64,000 bases of DNA from Patellaria atrata CBS 101060 (lineage: Eukaryota; Ascomycota; Dothideomycetes; Patellariales; Patellariaceae): assembly GCA_010093705.1 (NCBI GenBank), contig MU006097.1, positions 1,112,672 to 1,176,671 on the forward strand, in the 5' to 3' direction. Shown here one piece after another: positions 23,101-34,270 of the stretch; position 1 is the stretch's first letter, and every line of letters starts with the position of its first letter. Position numbers and translations under genes: made by a program. The notes beneath the pieces were generated by a model, which saw only the letters and a list, made by a program, of their open reading frames with translations, was not told where the DNA came from and ran no database searches.

Positions 23101-23512
23101 GAGATATCCTCCGGATCAGATTTGGGCTTTTGGTCATTGCCATAGCCTCAGACATAGCGGTGGGTGACGAGGTGGGGGGTGATGAGGGGATGAATGCAGG
23201 TGATATGGGTGTGTCAGGTAAGATGAGATGACTTGGTAAGGATGATCTTGGATGGACCATGGGGTGGAGACAGTCTGGAGTGTTTTGGAGAGATCTATTT
23301 GTGTCTTTAGGAAAGAGGGAATAGGTAGGAGCGTTGCGTGACGAAGGTCCGTTGACAGTAGATGCTTGATTGACCGAATGGGGAACTGAGGTAACAACAT
23401 TTTGATCTTGAATAGAACGCGCAGACGTTGTTTGGCAAGGTGGTGTCATGGAGACTGCTGTTCCATTCAGCGTTGGAGAGGGATGAGACGGATTAGTAGT
23501 TGAGTTAGACAT
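20132..23512 (-). CDS. plc1: Phosphoinositide-specific phospholipase C
   Basis: It cleaves PIP2 to IP3 and diacylglycerol at the plasma membrane and is Ca2+-dependent. A single uninterrupted frame of 1,126 residues. Domains in order, approximate residues: a disordered Ser/Pro-rich N-terminus (1-230); a PH-like region (235-345); EF-hand (400-470, with DSDGSGFLTF as a canonical Ca2+ loop); catalytic X domain (530-680), with the two catalytic histidines in INSSHNTYL and VTHGRSL and the EIDCWDG motif; a Ser/Pro linker; catalytic Y domain (800-910), GVTFSSF to VYPGFYRVSSDNFNPL; C2 domain (930-1085), beginning KFSVEIVSVQQLPRP. The C-terminal tail is basic and Ser-rich. This is the delta-like layout of fungal Plc1, with a longer than usual N-terminus. 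All key residues are present. Confidence 0.96.
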   Translation of the reverse strand: MSNSTTNPSHPSPTLNGTAVSMTPPCQTTSARSIQDQNVVTSVPHSVNQASTVNGPSSRNAPTYSLFPKDTNRSLQNTPDCLHPMVHPRSSLPSHLILPDTPISPAFIPSSPPTSSPTAMSEAMAMTKSPNLIRRISHGARRVTQRRSSNSQANRDQSCGPVMLRRRSDSKGTSDIPADMSDLELDHPDEEDEDSSFGPYRSDYGYNSVGLSGFNSPQASVASLPEGPTRSPALEQGMVLVKVTKRKRKPMVFWLDYDSAKVSWQGSRKVKSIYIDDISDIRVGSEATVNREECGVDATMESGWFTIVHTDPDKSKGRTTKTMNLIAPDDLTFKLWTTHLNKVSRERIEIMVAIAEGSKEAIRKLWRSEMERTYNRFDVEEEKIDLATVRKLCRKLEINCADRTLKYRFENADSDGSGFLTFPQFECFVDQFKERKDITRIYHAFKHDKDLEMDMDSFFFFLQRSQGVDVHARRTYWEGVFRKFALRCRPKGSSLQDSSETLPLSMNNAGFQAFLLSDENSVLEGVPKSGSFKLDRPLNEYFINSSHNTYLTGRQIADRSSTEAYIMALQNGCRCIEIDCWDGPDGRPLVTHGRSLTSKVLFADCIAVIARYAFSASPYPLIISLEVHCNPEQQTIMTRIMKDVFGDKLLTKPIEQKSSALPSPEELKGKILIKVKGSHAKEEYPPVLESALSNRERSLSSPISRPIIMDTSTGPNSPLLGSPYNMSPPERAGSFFATPREWASSVGSPVSSAEDSDYLNPPKARKKAKPSKITKVLGELGVYTQGVTFSSFKDAGAKTFNHVFSLSEGTFKKAAGNEQDAIACLEKHNKHHLMRVYPGFYRVSSDNFNPLKPWRHGVQMSALNWQTYDIPMQLNQAMFAAGADRTGYVLKPKELRPPEDAKDILREITGRKIKTQVKFSVEIVSVQQLPRPRNLNHDANLNPYVMFEMYSAEDKGSANAYSQGGIDDWPKDDNVSGIDSPLRRRTHIAEGNGFDPMFNETIAMSVETKNPSLIFVRWTIYNSSEKNRLPHLEDKSVPLATYTAKLSSLREGYRHLRLYDATGTPYMFSSLFVKIKKERPVNLEENPSSPSGQESSRGIFQKLLSRTPSGRKKERGNFSRSNTLDR

Positions 23513-26500
23513 GTCTGGTCAATAAGTAGAAGTGGCCTTAATGCGGTATAGCGGATGAAGGCATGATCGAGAAGGCAAACAGTAGGGAAGACGTGGTGCA
23601 ACAAGGCCAACTTCAATGTGAGAGAAAGACGGCGAATTAAGTGTAGATCGACCTAGTTTAATTGTCAGGCCTGTCGGACAGAAGGGCAATTGGGGGGGAG
23701 AGATGTTATGTTTACCGCATGGTAATTGTGGTAGTCAGGTCTAATGCACGTATGGAAAGAATGCAATGTGCGCCTCAAGCGCGGCGGGATGAACACTGCA
23801 GAGACAAAAACCGAGAAACGATGCAGGCGGTCAGCTGCTGTGCTGCGGGTATCGAATCGATTATTGCTTGCAGTGCTTTGCGTTCTTACAGGGTGTTCTG
23901 CAAGAGGGTACGAATTGGTACCGTTTCAGCAGGGCTATCGACTTGTACCCTACGGCAGGAATTTGCCAATCTCTCTGAAGGTCGAACTGGTGGCTTAACA
24001 GACGCGACTGGACGGATTGATCTCTTTTGCGGTTAGCTAGTGAGTAAGAGCTAAGTAGATGGTCGTCTTGCAGAGTGTCGTCTATGTTGTGCGGGTTGCG
24101 GCGTGAATGGTGTTGGTGGAAAGGGAAGGTGGTGAAAAGGTGCAGAAGCGCAGGTGGTGGAAAATCTACAAGAAAGTTTTTAAAGGAGGGTTGGAGCTTT
24201 TTTTGATTCCTCTCTTTGGCGCTACAGTTAACCCTTAGTAGCACTAAACGGCGAGGGGAAGAAATTGGGGAAAAGGCTCGAAAAAAATAATTAACAAGGG
24301 AGAGAGATACGTGGACGTCTGGGTACAGACGCAACTTTCTGGTCACCGTTTAGCGCAGGCCTTGCCCGTCGTGCCCGTTCGTACTTGACTGTACCAGTAG
24401 TAGCAGTTGCCTTAAACCTCCTCAAGAAACTTTCCTTGATGCTTGCACCTCAAGCCGTTGCCATCCCTGAAGATCCTCTTTACCGGGTTTTCGCATCCTC
24501 TGATCTTTTTTCCAAAATGATAATGTGTGTGATACGGCCAGTTTACCGCTGTGCCACGTTACTTTTGCCGTTCTTGGAATCTGTCTCGTCGTCTTACTTA
24601 TCGTTGCGGCGGAATTTGTGTCATTCCAAGTCATCTCAATTGCCCTGACAAAGAACACCAATCTCGCATTATGACCTCAGCATCACGATTGGATCTGGTG
24701 ATATCACACCCTTTCTGTTATCAAATATCGCCCTGACCTTCACAGCTGCAGGTCATCTAAAATCCATACACCCAGCAGTACGGTGCAGTTGCTGCAGATA
24801 CATAACGGCCGTCTCCTCGAGTCCGTGCCATACGGAAATAATTTACGCAATAGAGCGGATTCCACTGGCTTTTACCTTACTCCGTGCAGTACGAGTTTCC
24901 CGCCATTATGGAAATGCCCAAAAGGATGGATAAGGGTTAGCAGCTTTTAGGGGCATATGGAGCCGTTTGGGAATAGGGGGGCTAAGATTCACACACCGTT
25001 ATACTGAATCAGGAACCCAGTCTCCTAGTCTGTCTAATGACGGGTGAGGAGAAGGGCAAGGCGAAGTTCATTCTGCACTGCTGTTGTCCTACTGGCTCCG
25101 TGTCTTGACCTTTAATTAGGTCCCGTACGCGGCCCCGAAACTATCGGCACTGAAGACAGAGATCCTAAACCTTCATAAAAATCATTCCTTCGCGCTTTTC
25201 TAGAACGTCATGCTCAGTTGCTCAACCGGGTCAAGCCTTGTTCATCTCATCTCTTCTCCAAGCGACAGAAAGAGCGGTAATGGTCTCAAATGTCTACTAC
25301 CAGTCATTCCATTCTCCATCTACCTATCGCATGTAACTACTGTGACGGGTGATAAGCATGCTGTACCTTTGCACGGCAACAAGAGTTGCTTTACTCAGTC
25401 AATAAGATATTCGAACCTCGGTCTCTGATCATCAAAATTTGAGAACCTATCAAAAGCAACTGCGCAAAGCCATCAAAAGACTAGGGAAGAGATGGTTTGA
25501 ATTGTTGGATGCAACTTGTCCCTACCTTGGAAGATACTTCTAGCTGCTTTTCAACCATCAGACCACTTTATAGACTAGCTTTACGTCAAATCGTTCCGGG
25601 ACAGCCGTGAAGATAGCTTTAGATAACCGCTAGAAGCAAGTTTCATGGCAATAACGAAATTCAGCCCTGTGGCTTTAGCAGAAATTCAACAGCACGACAT
25701 GTCCTAAACAAATACGTGTTACTCTGTCCTACGGTACCTCCGGCTAGGTAGGCAAAATACACAATTCAGAAGAAAGTAGGAGGCCGACATGGTAGCGAGC
25801 GCTATCAGCAGCAGCATCCGAGATACCCACCTTTCGCGGTAAGCTCCCTTTTCCGTAGCTTTTAATGGGGAAAATTGACATAGATTACGATACAATACCG
25901 AGTATCCGTACCGTAATCTGACACCTCCACAACTGGGGCACATGGGCCAAGGGGAAACTGCACGTGGGCTGAGGCAAGCGAGCCGGGGTTGTGTCAAAAC
26001 GCCTTCGTCATGGCTTTTCTCTTTGTTTGAAACGATGAAACGGCCCCGGCAGTGTGGTTAGATGGCACACTCTAAGAAACCAAGACTTGATGATCGACAG
26101 GGATCATGGCAGGCTCAGCAGCTTTCAGACCTTCTGGGTGTGCTGAGAAGCCTGAGATCACACACACCTCACTTTCTAGTTCCTTACCCCACCGCATCCC
26201 ACGCCAATACCTGCCCTCGGCCTCAAGACGATAGGACCTTGAGCCGGAATCGTGAGATCCAGTAAGCAACCGAGAAGAGATACTTCGAGTGACACGAACG
26301 GACGGCACGTACTGTACCTGTCACTCTCTTTGCTGTGCCTCTTTTCCGGCGAGTCCTGTTGGATGATGAGGATTCGATGCTACATACCTCCTCCTGACGG
26401 GAGTCCTGTACTTGCAACTATAATTGGCTATTTTCATTCTTAAGAGTCCGGTCCTTGAAGCGTTAGGTTACTCGTACTTGTAGTCAAACTACCTCAGCCG

Positions 26501-29500
26501 CTCTGGGACATCGGAAATTATTTTGTGCGGACAGCAAGCGAGGGAAGATAGGTACATAAAAGTACCCCTTTTGCGATGGGACAAAGAATTCTCGGGATAC
26601 GTAGTTCAGCACCCGTCCTACCCGGCTTTGCCAGTTTTTCCAAGCTCTTCTGTGTGCTGCAACGCATTCATTTCCAAGCTACCGTCTAATTCTCTATCTT
26701 GAGATCGGAGCAGACCGTCTATATGCAGATGCCGATCATGTGGTGCGATTGCATTCGTATCTAATTTCGCGATGCAATGATGTGTCGACTCATGCTTGTT
26801 CCCAGCACTCTCGCGCATAACTCACGACATGAGGCTTTCCAAACCCCCTTGTTTCCAGAAGGTTTGGAAGAGAGGAAAATCATTGCGGAAAACGAATCAA
26901 GATAAAACCCCTGATTGTGTCAGCATCTCTGCGAATGAAAAGGACAGCACCCCACACAATCTCACGTACAAGTACAGTAGAATGAATATAGGCACTTATG
27001 CGCATGTATTGTAAGTCGTCTTGCCGCAGGTCCAGATGCGACAACTGGGCGAAGAAAATGAGAGAAAGATGATCAGCTGACGACAAGCGGTGAGACGTGG
27101 GGATTAGTATGGGACATGGTGTGCCTAAGGCTATCCAATAAGCGCAACGGATATTGACGATACAATCGATAACGCTTGACGACTTTCGGTTCAAGGTCGC
27201 TATGGAGGTTGTAATCAAATTCAAAGTAACGGCGAGATACGAACAGGTCGACAAGTCAAAAAATCGCGGAGTATTATTCTTTTCTGCAGCGGTGATATTA
27301 TTATTCTCGTGCCGCGATATAATTGACCCCGTCTTGCCGCATCATATTCCTTATTGGATGCCCTCTTTTCAATTGAACTTAACTGTGGGGAGTAGGTATG
27401 CATAATCTTTGCGAGGAACTACCTTCTCCAGACGCAGATTTGAGATTTCACAGAAGCAGGTCGAGCCTGATGTTTCCGAGCCGCTGCAGCACAGATACCG
27501 TACAGTACATACCAATACCTCATCTCAACATCCCCCCTGGCCCAAAACGGATACATTTATTTTTGATACTGCACAGCATTTGAACCATCTCGATGATCTA
27601 GCCCTCGCAGAAGCGGCCTTCGTGAGAGCCGTTATAGGATTACAGTAAAAGTCAAAATTCGACAGGCACGACAGGATGCGGGTGCTCGTAAAAAAGGGAA
27701 GCGACGAAGCGTAGAGAGCCGGTTGGCACCTGGGGACCCTCTTTGTGTCACTGTTACACGAAGTAACTGCCTCGAAGCTACCATGCTGGGCGAGATTGTG
27801 ATGGATTGAGATGGATTGGGGGATTTTTCATCAGCCTGACCTGCCGATTGTGCCTGCCAATTATGATTATGCCATAGGCCCAAGAGGTCGATAGCCCAAA
27901 ATGGACGTCACGATAGAACTTCTAGTTCGCTTTATTGCGAACCTGCTGGATTTGCTGGGAAACCTCTCAGCACCTTATCTAACACAACGAACAACGAACA
28001 ACCCACAACCCACTACCCACAACCCACAACCCACAACCCACAACCCACAACCCACAACCCACAACCCACAACCCACAACCCACAACCCACAAACCACAAC
28101 CAGTTCTTCCAAGCTGGAAACTCAACAACCTAAGGTCATCCTGTACCTCGATACACCAAATCACCCCTATCTCTAAACATTCCAACACAGTTCATTCATT
28201 TACGTTTTGTGTAATCATAGAGGACATGCGAGTTGAGCATTGAAGAGCAGTTTTGCTCACGTTGCTCTACATGTGCTTCGCATGATCTTCTCTTCGCATC
28301 TCGACGCCCTTGGCCCCACGGCTTTTATCCAAACTCGTCAGTATACTTTTTCCCTTTGCCTCAACAGCCATGCAACCTCCTCTTTTCTCCACATCTACCG
28401 CTTGCCCTTACGCGATCTCTGTGTCATCAACCCCCCCAATAGTGCTCTTGTTGGATCGTATTTCTTTGCATTAGTCCCTTCCTAAAGTTCACCCGAAGCA
28501 AGTAAGAGGATTCTGTACTGTCAAAGCTCGGCATTGCTCTTGTTTCCAAGAGGACGGGAGGCTTGTCCACTCCAATAGTAAACACCTATTCTGGCCGTTC
28601 AGCTACAATCTTGCTCTTCGTCGTTGCACAACACCTATAGGGAAGCTGCGGCTAACTGAGTCGAGCAGTAGGTTAGGCAACCTCACAACGTCCGTGTTAC
28701 TTCAACTTTACTTTCTCCCGTTACGGCAAGGGATTACTTGTCCCTGTTATTCTAGAGCTGAAGAACATATCCCGCTGTGCTGCGATAATGATTCAAATCC
28801 TTGTTGAGGTATTATTACCTCTAGACAAAGGCCGCGACAACCGTTTTTCGATAGGAACGCTGAAAACTATACAAAACTCAGGCGTCCTATTCTAGTGATA
28901 TCTGTAGGGTGCACAGGCTACAGCTGCTTCTTTGTACCCCCCTTTTCCAAGACGCAAATTTCCCAATCAGGGAGCGATCACGATGCATAACACAATACAT
29001 GACGACGATCACGCTGTAGATTTAACTCCAGTTCCAGAGCTCCCTCGGATATACGCTGACAGCCGTACGATACTTGAACTGACATGGAAAGAGTTCAGTC
29101 GCATCTATTTCAAGTTAGATGCCGGCTTCCGTGACAACACAGCGTAGCTGTCGAGTCATCGGCAAGATCGCCGTGGTCTTACCATAACTACTGACTATAT
29201 TTCTGCTATCCGCCACACTGGTGGAAATATTCTTGAACTTGTCCCATACAACTACCCATGGTAATCTACAGCTGCTGTGTTATCGCTCCGGTTGAGATTC
29301 CCCGAACCTTGCTTGCAATATGAACCCCACGAGCCTCCAACATTTACATTCCCTACCTCCCTATCATGTGGTTGATGTTATATTATAACCTTCCGCACGG
29401 GCCTCGTATGCTATTGCTGATGAAAGATCTCAAATTCAGTTCTCGTCTCGATATTGTCCTGCTCACGATAATTCCTGGGAAATATCCGTCTCGAACAAGG

Positions 29501-31558
29501 CGATAAAGGATTCATCGGAGCGCGCCTAGCGAGTGGCTGATAAACTAAGCTTCTCTCACTTGAAACCACATGAAGCACTTCCACGAGAAAGTATCGTCCA
29601 AGCGAAGTGGACGACTGAGAGAATCCTCAGTTTTCTACGGTAAACCAGCAACGCAAAGAGAGACGATGGATTGCGAAAGCGAAAGTATTGACGTTATCGC
29701 AACTCCTTCTAACGCAATTATCCCCACTGATATACGCCACAGGCCCCGTTATCATCCCCATCAGGAACAAACTCCTAAACCCCAACATAGCAGCTTAGAC
29801 CACACCTCCCAAGGTCCCCAGGGTGGAGGAGCCCAGTCCCAGCACGGGTCCTCATAGACGTAGGGAACCATGCACCCAAAAACCGGTCGCACGTGTGTGA
29901 AGAACGACGACGGTGCACGGCTTCACGCACCGCACTGGCTGCGGCATCAGCTGGGAAAAAGCAAAATAGCAAACATTCCACAGGTCCCCGCGCCCCCTCC
30001 ACCTCTCGTCGCCGTCCTGCTATACTCTCACCTCAGACACCCCTTTCTCCCCTTTCCCCGCAAAATACAGGACGCACGGTCGGTGCGCCATGCATGTCTA
30101 TCATGCACTGGGGCTGGCCGCATCGAGTCCTGGACCCCGCTCGTGGGTCGGGGAACGGGGAATATACGCGTAACAAAAGTTTAAAGACGAGGCGAGAGTC
30201 TCAAGAGCAATATCAACGCGTAATTAAGCTGCGGGTCAATGTGGGTCTGAGAATTTCAGCAAACCTTGATGTGAGGTGAGTGAAGATAGAGTGGAGCTGG
30301 TTTAGGCGTGACTTTGGCTGCATATATGTATGTATACCACGGGAGAAGTATTTACAGTACATGAACAAGGTACTCTTCTGTACAAATAACAAGAATCAAC
30401 AAAAATACAATACTAATATTATTATCATAAGTGAGAGTTGGTAGTTCTAGTACTGCGGATAAAGCTACTTTTCCACCTTTAGCTGGAGTTTTAGCGGAAG
30501 AACCGAGAGCGAAGATAAGCTTAACGCAGCCTAGTCCCGTCCGCCCTACCGTTTCCCGTCACATCTAACAGTAAAATACCTTAAGCGACTGATAAATCGT
30601 CTGAGCCCCTAAAATGGATTTTTCGGCGGCAATTTCATCATTTATTCAAATATTCCTGGGACGCTAACTGTAGGACTTTACAGTACCTTTTTCTGAAGTA
30701 CACTAAGGCCATTCCTTCAGAGGCACGCCGCAGCGCCGCTGGGTTCCCACACTTCTATTAAGGGGACTTTAGTTCTAAATAACCTCGAAGTTGCTCAGGT
30801 ATTCTTTCATCCCCGGTCCAATAGCGAGATCTGGAACCTGAAATGCGCTCCATCGGTGGGGGCTCGTTGGTTGTGTTTTTTTTTGCGGTTGGGAGCTGCA
30901 TATTTGTAGGTATGTAGGGAGGTGGGGATCCACAGATAGGCCAAACGCGGACACAGACAACATACATATTCCAAAGTCAATATTTTACTTTATTTGCCCG
31001 GAGTGTCTTTGTCTATGGAACCCTGCGTAAGGCTGTGGAGCACACATTTCTACTTATTTCGTTGAGTTTTCTGGGGGAGTTTGTGTGCAAGGGAAGTTGG
31101 TGGATGTGATAGATCACATTTTGATTTTTGGATTTTAATTCTACAGCGCCACCGGGATTTTTACATTTGTTTTATCGGGGCATCACGAATCAGGGAGTTC
31201 CCCATCATTAATAGACGCATTACACGCACAAATGATATTGACCGGAAATTTCTGCTGTACGTGGTACTGTAGAAGCGTGGTATTATAATGATACCGTGAC
31301 GGAAGATGTTGTGTAAAGTCTCTACTGACTAACTACCTTAACTCCATCAACCCTCCATCCCAGCACAGCTCCCCGATTTCGCCTCAACCTGCCGATAGAG
31401 TTATCGTATGAGGAGTCTCAGAGGGTGTGTCCTGGAACAGGTGGAGACCTGATGGCTGCTTAGCTGACAGTACATTACCCCTCGATTCCATCAGCCTCAA
31501 GCGCGTCGTCCTCATCGCTGCTGACCGGAATCGCGAAGGCGTCTCTGGTCGACGCTTC
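23513..31558. other. 8-kb region with no supported gene
   Basis: This is by far the largest gap in the window. It starts with the PLC promoter and ends at the 3' side of the 903-residue protein. Frames on both strands are short, overlapping and of odd composition, and none carries a recognisable motif or clean intron chain. A hydrophobic open stretch at 24498-24674 and a heptamer repeat at 28000-28097 are noted separately. No terminal repeats or transposase motifs were seen. It may hold non-coding RNA genes or decayed elements; sequence alone does not show which. Confidence 0.6.
28000..28097. repeat. (AACCCAC)n heptamer microsatellite
   Basis: Ten perfect copies of aacccac run from 28021 to 28090, with three more, slightly degenerate, just before and one after. 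The minus strand reads (GTGGGTT)n, with runs of three G every seven bases, a canonical G-quadruplex pattern. Open frames crossing it are products of the repeat. Confidence 0.95.
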
Positions 31559-34270
31559 TCACTTCTTCGCCCGTCTGGTCGCCGGTTCCCCAAGCCGCCG
31601 TAACTTCAAGGCGTCCCACCATGCTTCCCTCCCCGTACCATCGAACCGCTTCGGACGCCTGAAGACGGGCCTCGGACCCTTCTCCTGGCGGTGCGGAGCC
31701 CCCTCAACTTTAGAGTTCGGCCTCTTGCGGGGTGCAGGCTGAGCGGTGTGGTAGCAGTCAGACATGCCGGTCGCGGCCGGGGTGTCTCCATCTGTAGCGG
31801 CTGCCGAGCGAGCCGAGTCGGTGACTGCCTGGGGCGCGAAAGTGGGGGATCTGGACCGGGATGTCGAGGTCCAGGTTGACGTGTTGCTTACCTGCGCTTC
31901 GAGCGAGGGTGCGAGAGCATGAGTCGTCGGAGCGTTACCAGGATAGTGATAGGGCAGGGATGCCGACGGGAACTCGGTGCGATGGACTTCGGGCCGTGAG
32001 CTTCCCGTGTTTCCCGCTGAGGAGGCCGGATGAGGTGGAGTAGTGAGGATTAGGGGTGTGGATGGGGATGAAGATGACAGAGCCGCGGAACTTGTCTTTT
32101 GGGACAGCCCTACCGCGAGTGAGGAGAGATGGCGAGGCGGTGAGGGAGAGGATGCTGGAGATGGCGTTGTGGAGTCGGAGGTGGGAAAGACGAACGCCTT
32201 CCAGATATCATCTACTGATCGAGAGGGGGCTAAAGCGCGAGTCTGCAGGGTTGAGTAAGGCTTAGTTGATAAGGCCTGGATTTGCTGGAGTGACGCTGAG
32301 GGAGATTGCCGGGGTGCGGAGGAGCGTGCAGAAGGATTCGCTGATTGTGGAGATGCGTATTCGGAGGGATCATCAGGGCCTTGCTGACACACGGCAGGAT
32401 GACTGACGACGACTTTGACGGATGCAATGTCATGATTTGAGGGTTGTTGGATCGAGCCGTTCTCTGCTTTGTTGGAATAATTTTCCTGATATTCCTCATT
32501 TCGCGGTAAGTCAGCTTTATTCTGGTTATCATCAGTCTCTGTGGATGGATCCACATCGACGTCCAGTAGATTTTTCCAGTAGATATCGTCACCAAGCGGA
32601 TCATGAGGCGCCTTTGAGATGTGAGTATCTTCCAAATTCTCATCTATATCAGTTTGGGGTAAAATTTCAGCACCATTCTCCACTTTACCATCCTCTTCTT
32701 CTTTTTGAACCGAAGGAGAAGAACGAAAGATTAATCGAAAGGGGTGAACATTCCAATTATATCGATCCTCTACTCTGGTTGGTGTGTTTCGAACTCGCTT
32801 TTCATATTCTCCATCGCTATCCCCATCTTGACCTCCGTTCCCATCTGCGTGTTCCTCCGTATAGCCCGCTGGCGAATGCTGTGCGGCATTGATTTGAAAG
32901 TCAACGTCTTCCTCGGATTCATCAGAGTCAACTTCGGATAAAATCAAAAGAGCTTCTGAATTAGGTTCGACCCACTTCTCATGTTCTCTCCGAAGATTCT
33001 CCTCCTTGCTACCTGCACCGTCCTTGACTCTCTGAGTAGGCCGACTATGATGTTCTGCTAAAGACCCATAAATCGAGGTGCTACTGAGAAGTTGTCGCAG
33101 ACAGTCATCTTCTTCGCGCTTGCGGGGAGCTCCTTGCTGCTTGTATTCGGGTACCTGGATAACCGGCTGTTGCTTCTCATGGAACCCTTCCGTTTCCTCG
33201 GGTATGGGATGGATTTCTCCAGATCTGAGATTAAAAACCCTGTTAAACCTCTGCTGCTCCTCGTAAAGTGCTTCAGTTTTATAAGGTATAGGTGTAACAA
33301 CTTCTGATCCGAGAGGAGGGATCTTGATGACCCGTTGTTGCACCTCGTCAAACATCTCATTTTCCGCGTCAAGGAGCATTGAATCAGATGATTCCAACCC
33401 TCGCCTCCGATCCTTTTGCTGGTCCAGGACTATGTCCACACTCTGACGCACCGATGTCTGACTGTTCAGAGCTTCAGTCCCTATTCTGATGCGAATGTCA
33501 TTTGTATCATTACGAAGATTCAAAGCTCCGCTCATAAAGGGATCATCGTCTTGCGGCAAACCTTTGCGTAAGACGTCGCGTCTCAGCGGAGGCTCACCAC
33601 TCATTCGGAAAGAATTGCGAGCTACCTTCCTCCTTTTGCCTATATTTTCCTCGTCCTTACCATTGCTGAAGCTCAATCGCAACGGGCGCGTCGGGGCAAG
33701 TCCAACCCAGTCACGTTGTTGAAGAAGTCGTTGACGACTCAATTCCAGCTGTTGCCCACCACCAATTGAATCTTTATCATGAGTATCGTCGAGCTCACCC
33801 CTATCTTTCCGCTTTTCGCGATGTCCATGTATATGGCGACCCGGCTCGTCTCTGTTTTTCTTCCGAGATGAACCGTGATCTTCTGCGTGAAACGAAAAGT
33901 TTGATCTCTCTCTAGTGTGGAATTTTTTCTGTTTCTTACGACTATCTTTCGAATCTGGGGATGATGTGCGGTGCTTCATTGAGCTAAGGCGTTTTGCTAA
34001 CGGAGCCACATTTCCGTAATCCTCAAGTATACTCTGGCGCATCTTCGAATGCCCCACGTGTGTACGGGTTCCCTCACCAATCGGAAGGTTGACATTTATA
34101 CTATCATCATTCCCGAGTAGAAATTCCGGCTTGAAAAGTATGTGACCTTGATTCATCGAGGTATCGTTTTGAAGCTTCGTTCGAACTTTGCTAAAGTACT
34201 GTTTCTGGCGAGCCACCACGGAATTGTTATTCTTCGCATGCCTCTGCAGTCTTCCACCCGTCCAATTCAT
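31559..34270 (-). CDS. Large disordered protein of unknown function, 903 residues
   Basis: One uninterrupted frame. I do not recognise a catalytic domain. The first 35 residues (MNWTGGRLQRHAKNNNS, then RQKQYFSKVRTKLQN) are basic and have the look of a conserved motif seen at the start of other filamentous-fungus proteins of unknown function; that recollection is unverified. The next 300 residues are Lys/Arg/Ser/Asp rich (HREKRKDRGE, SRKKQKKFHTRERS). A middle part has repeated phrases (VIKIPPLGSE, IPYKTEALYEEQQRFNRV, IPEETEGFHEKQQPVIQV). The last 250 residues are Ser/Pro rich and end in a basic tail (RRPKRFDGTGREAWWDALK). Composition suggests a nuclear scaffold or chromatin-associated protein, which is inference only. 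It is divergent from the PP2A activator gene, 717 bases apart. Confidence 0.8.
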   Translation of the reverse strand: MNWTGGRLQRHAKNNNSVVARQKQYFSKVRTKLQNDTSMNQGHILFKPEFLLGNDDSINVNLPIGEGTRTHVGHSKMRQSILEDYGNVAPLAKRLSSMKHRTSSPDSKDSRKKQKKFHTRERSNFSFHAEDHGSSRKKNRDEPGRHIHGHREKRKDRGELDDTHDKDSIGGGQQLELSRQRLLQQRDWVGLAPTRPLRLSFSNGKDEENIGKRRKVARNSFRMSGEPPLRRDVLRKGLPQDDDPFMSGALNLRNDTNDIRIRIGTEALNSQTSVRQSVDIVLDQQKDRRRGLESSDSMLLDAENEMFDEVQQRVIKIPPLGSEVVTPIPYKTEALYEEQQRFNRVFNLRSGEIHPIPEETEGFHEKQQPVIQVPEYKQQGAPRKREEDDCLRQLLSSTSIYGSLAEHHSRPTQRVKDGAGSKEENLRREHEKWVEPNSEALLILSEVDSDESEEDVDFQINAAQHSPAGYTEEHADGNGGQDGDSDGEYEKRVRNTPTRVEDRYNWNVHPFRLIFRSSPSVQKEEEDGKVENGAEILPQTDIDENLEDTHISKAPHDPLGDDIYWKNLLDVDVDPSTETDDNQNKADLPRNEEYQENYSNKAENGSIQQPSNHDIASVKVVVSHPAVCQQGPDDPSEYASPQSANPSARSSAPRQSPSASLQQIQALSTKPYSTLQTRALAPSRSVDDIWKAFVFPTSDSTTPSPASSPSPPRHLSSLAVGLSQKTSSAALSSSSPSTPLILTTPPHPASSAGNTGSSRPEVHRTEFPSASLPYHYPGNAPTTHALAPSLEAQVSNTSTWTSTSRSRSPTFAPQAVTDSARSAAATDGDTPAATGMSDCYHTAQPAPRKRPNSKVEGAPHRQEKGPRPVFRRPKRFDGTGREAWWDALKLRRLGEPATRRAKK

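Noticed and set aside
28000-28090. Telomere tract
   Set aside because: The unit is TTGTGGG and not TTAGGG, the tract is short, and ordinary sequence lies on both sides.
27979-28188. Short frames with (GLWVVGC)n-like or (TTHNPQP)n-like repeats
   Set aside because: They are translations of the heptamer repeat.
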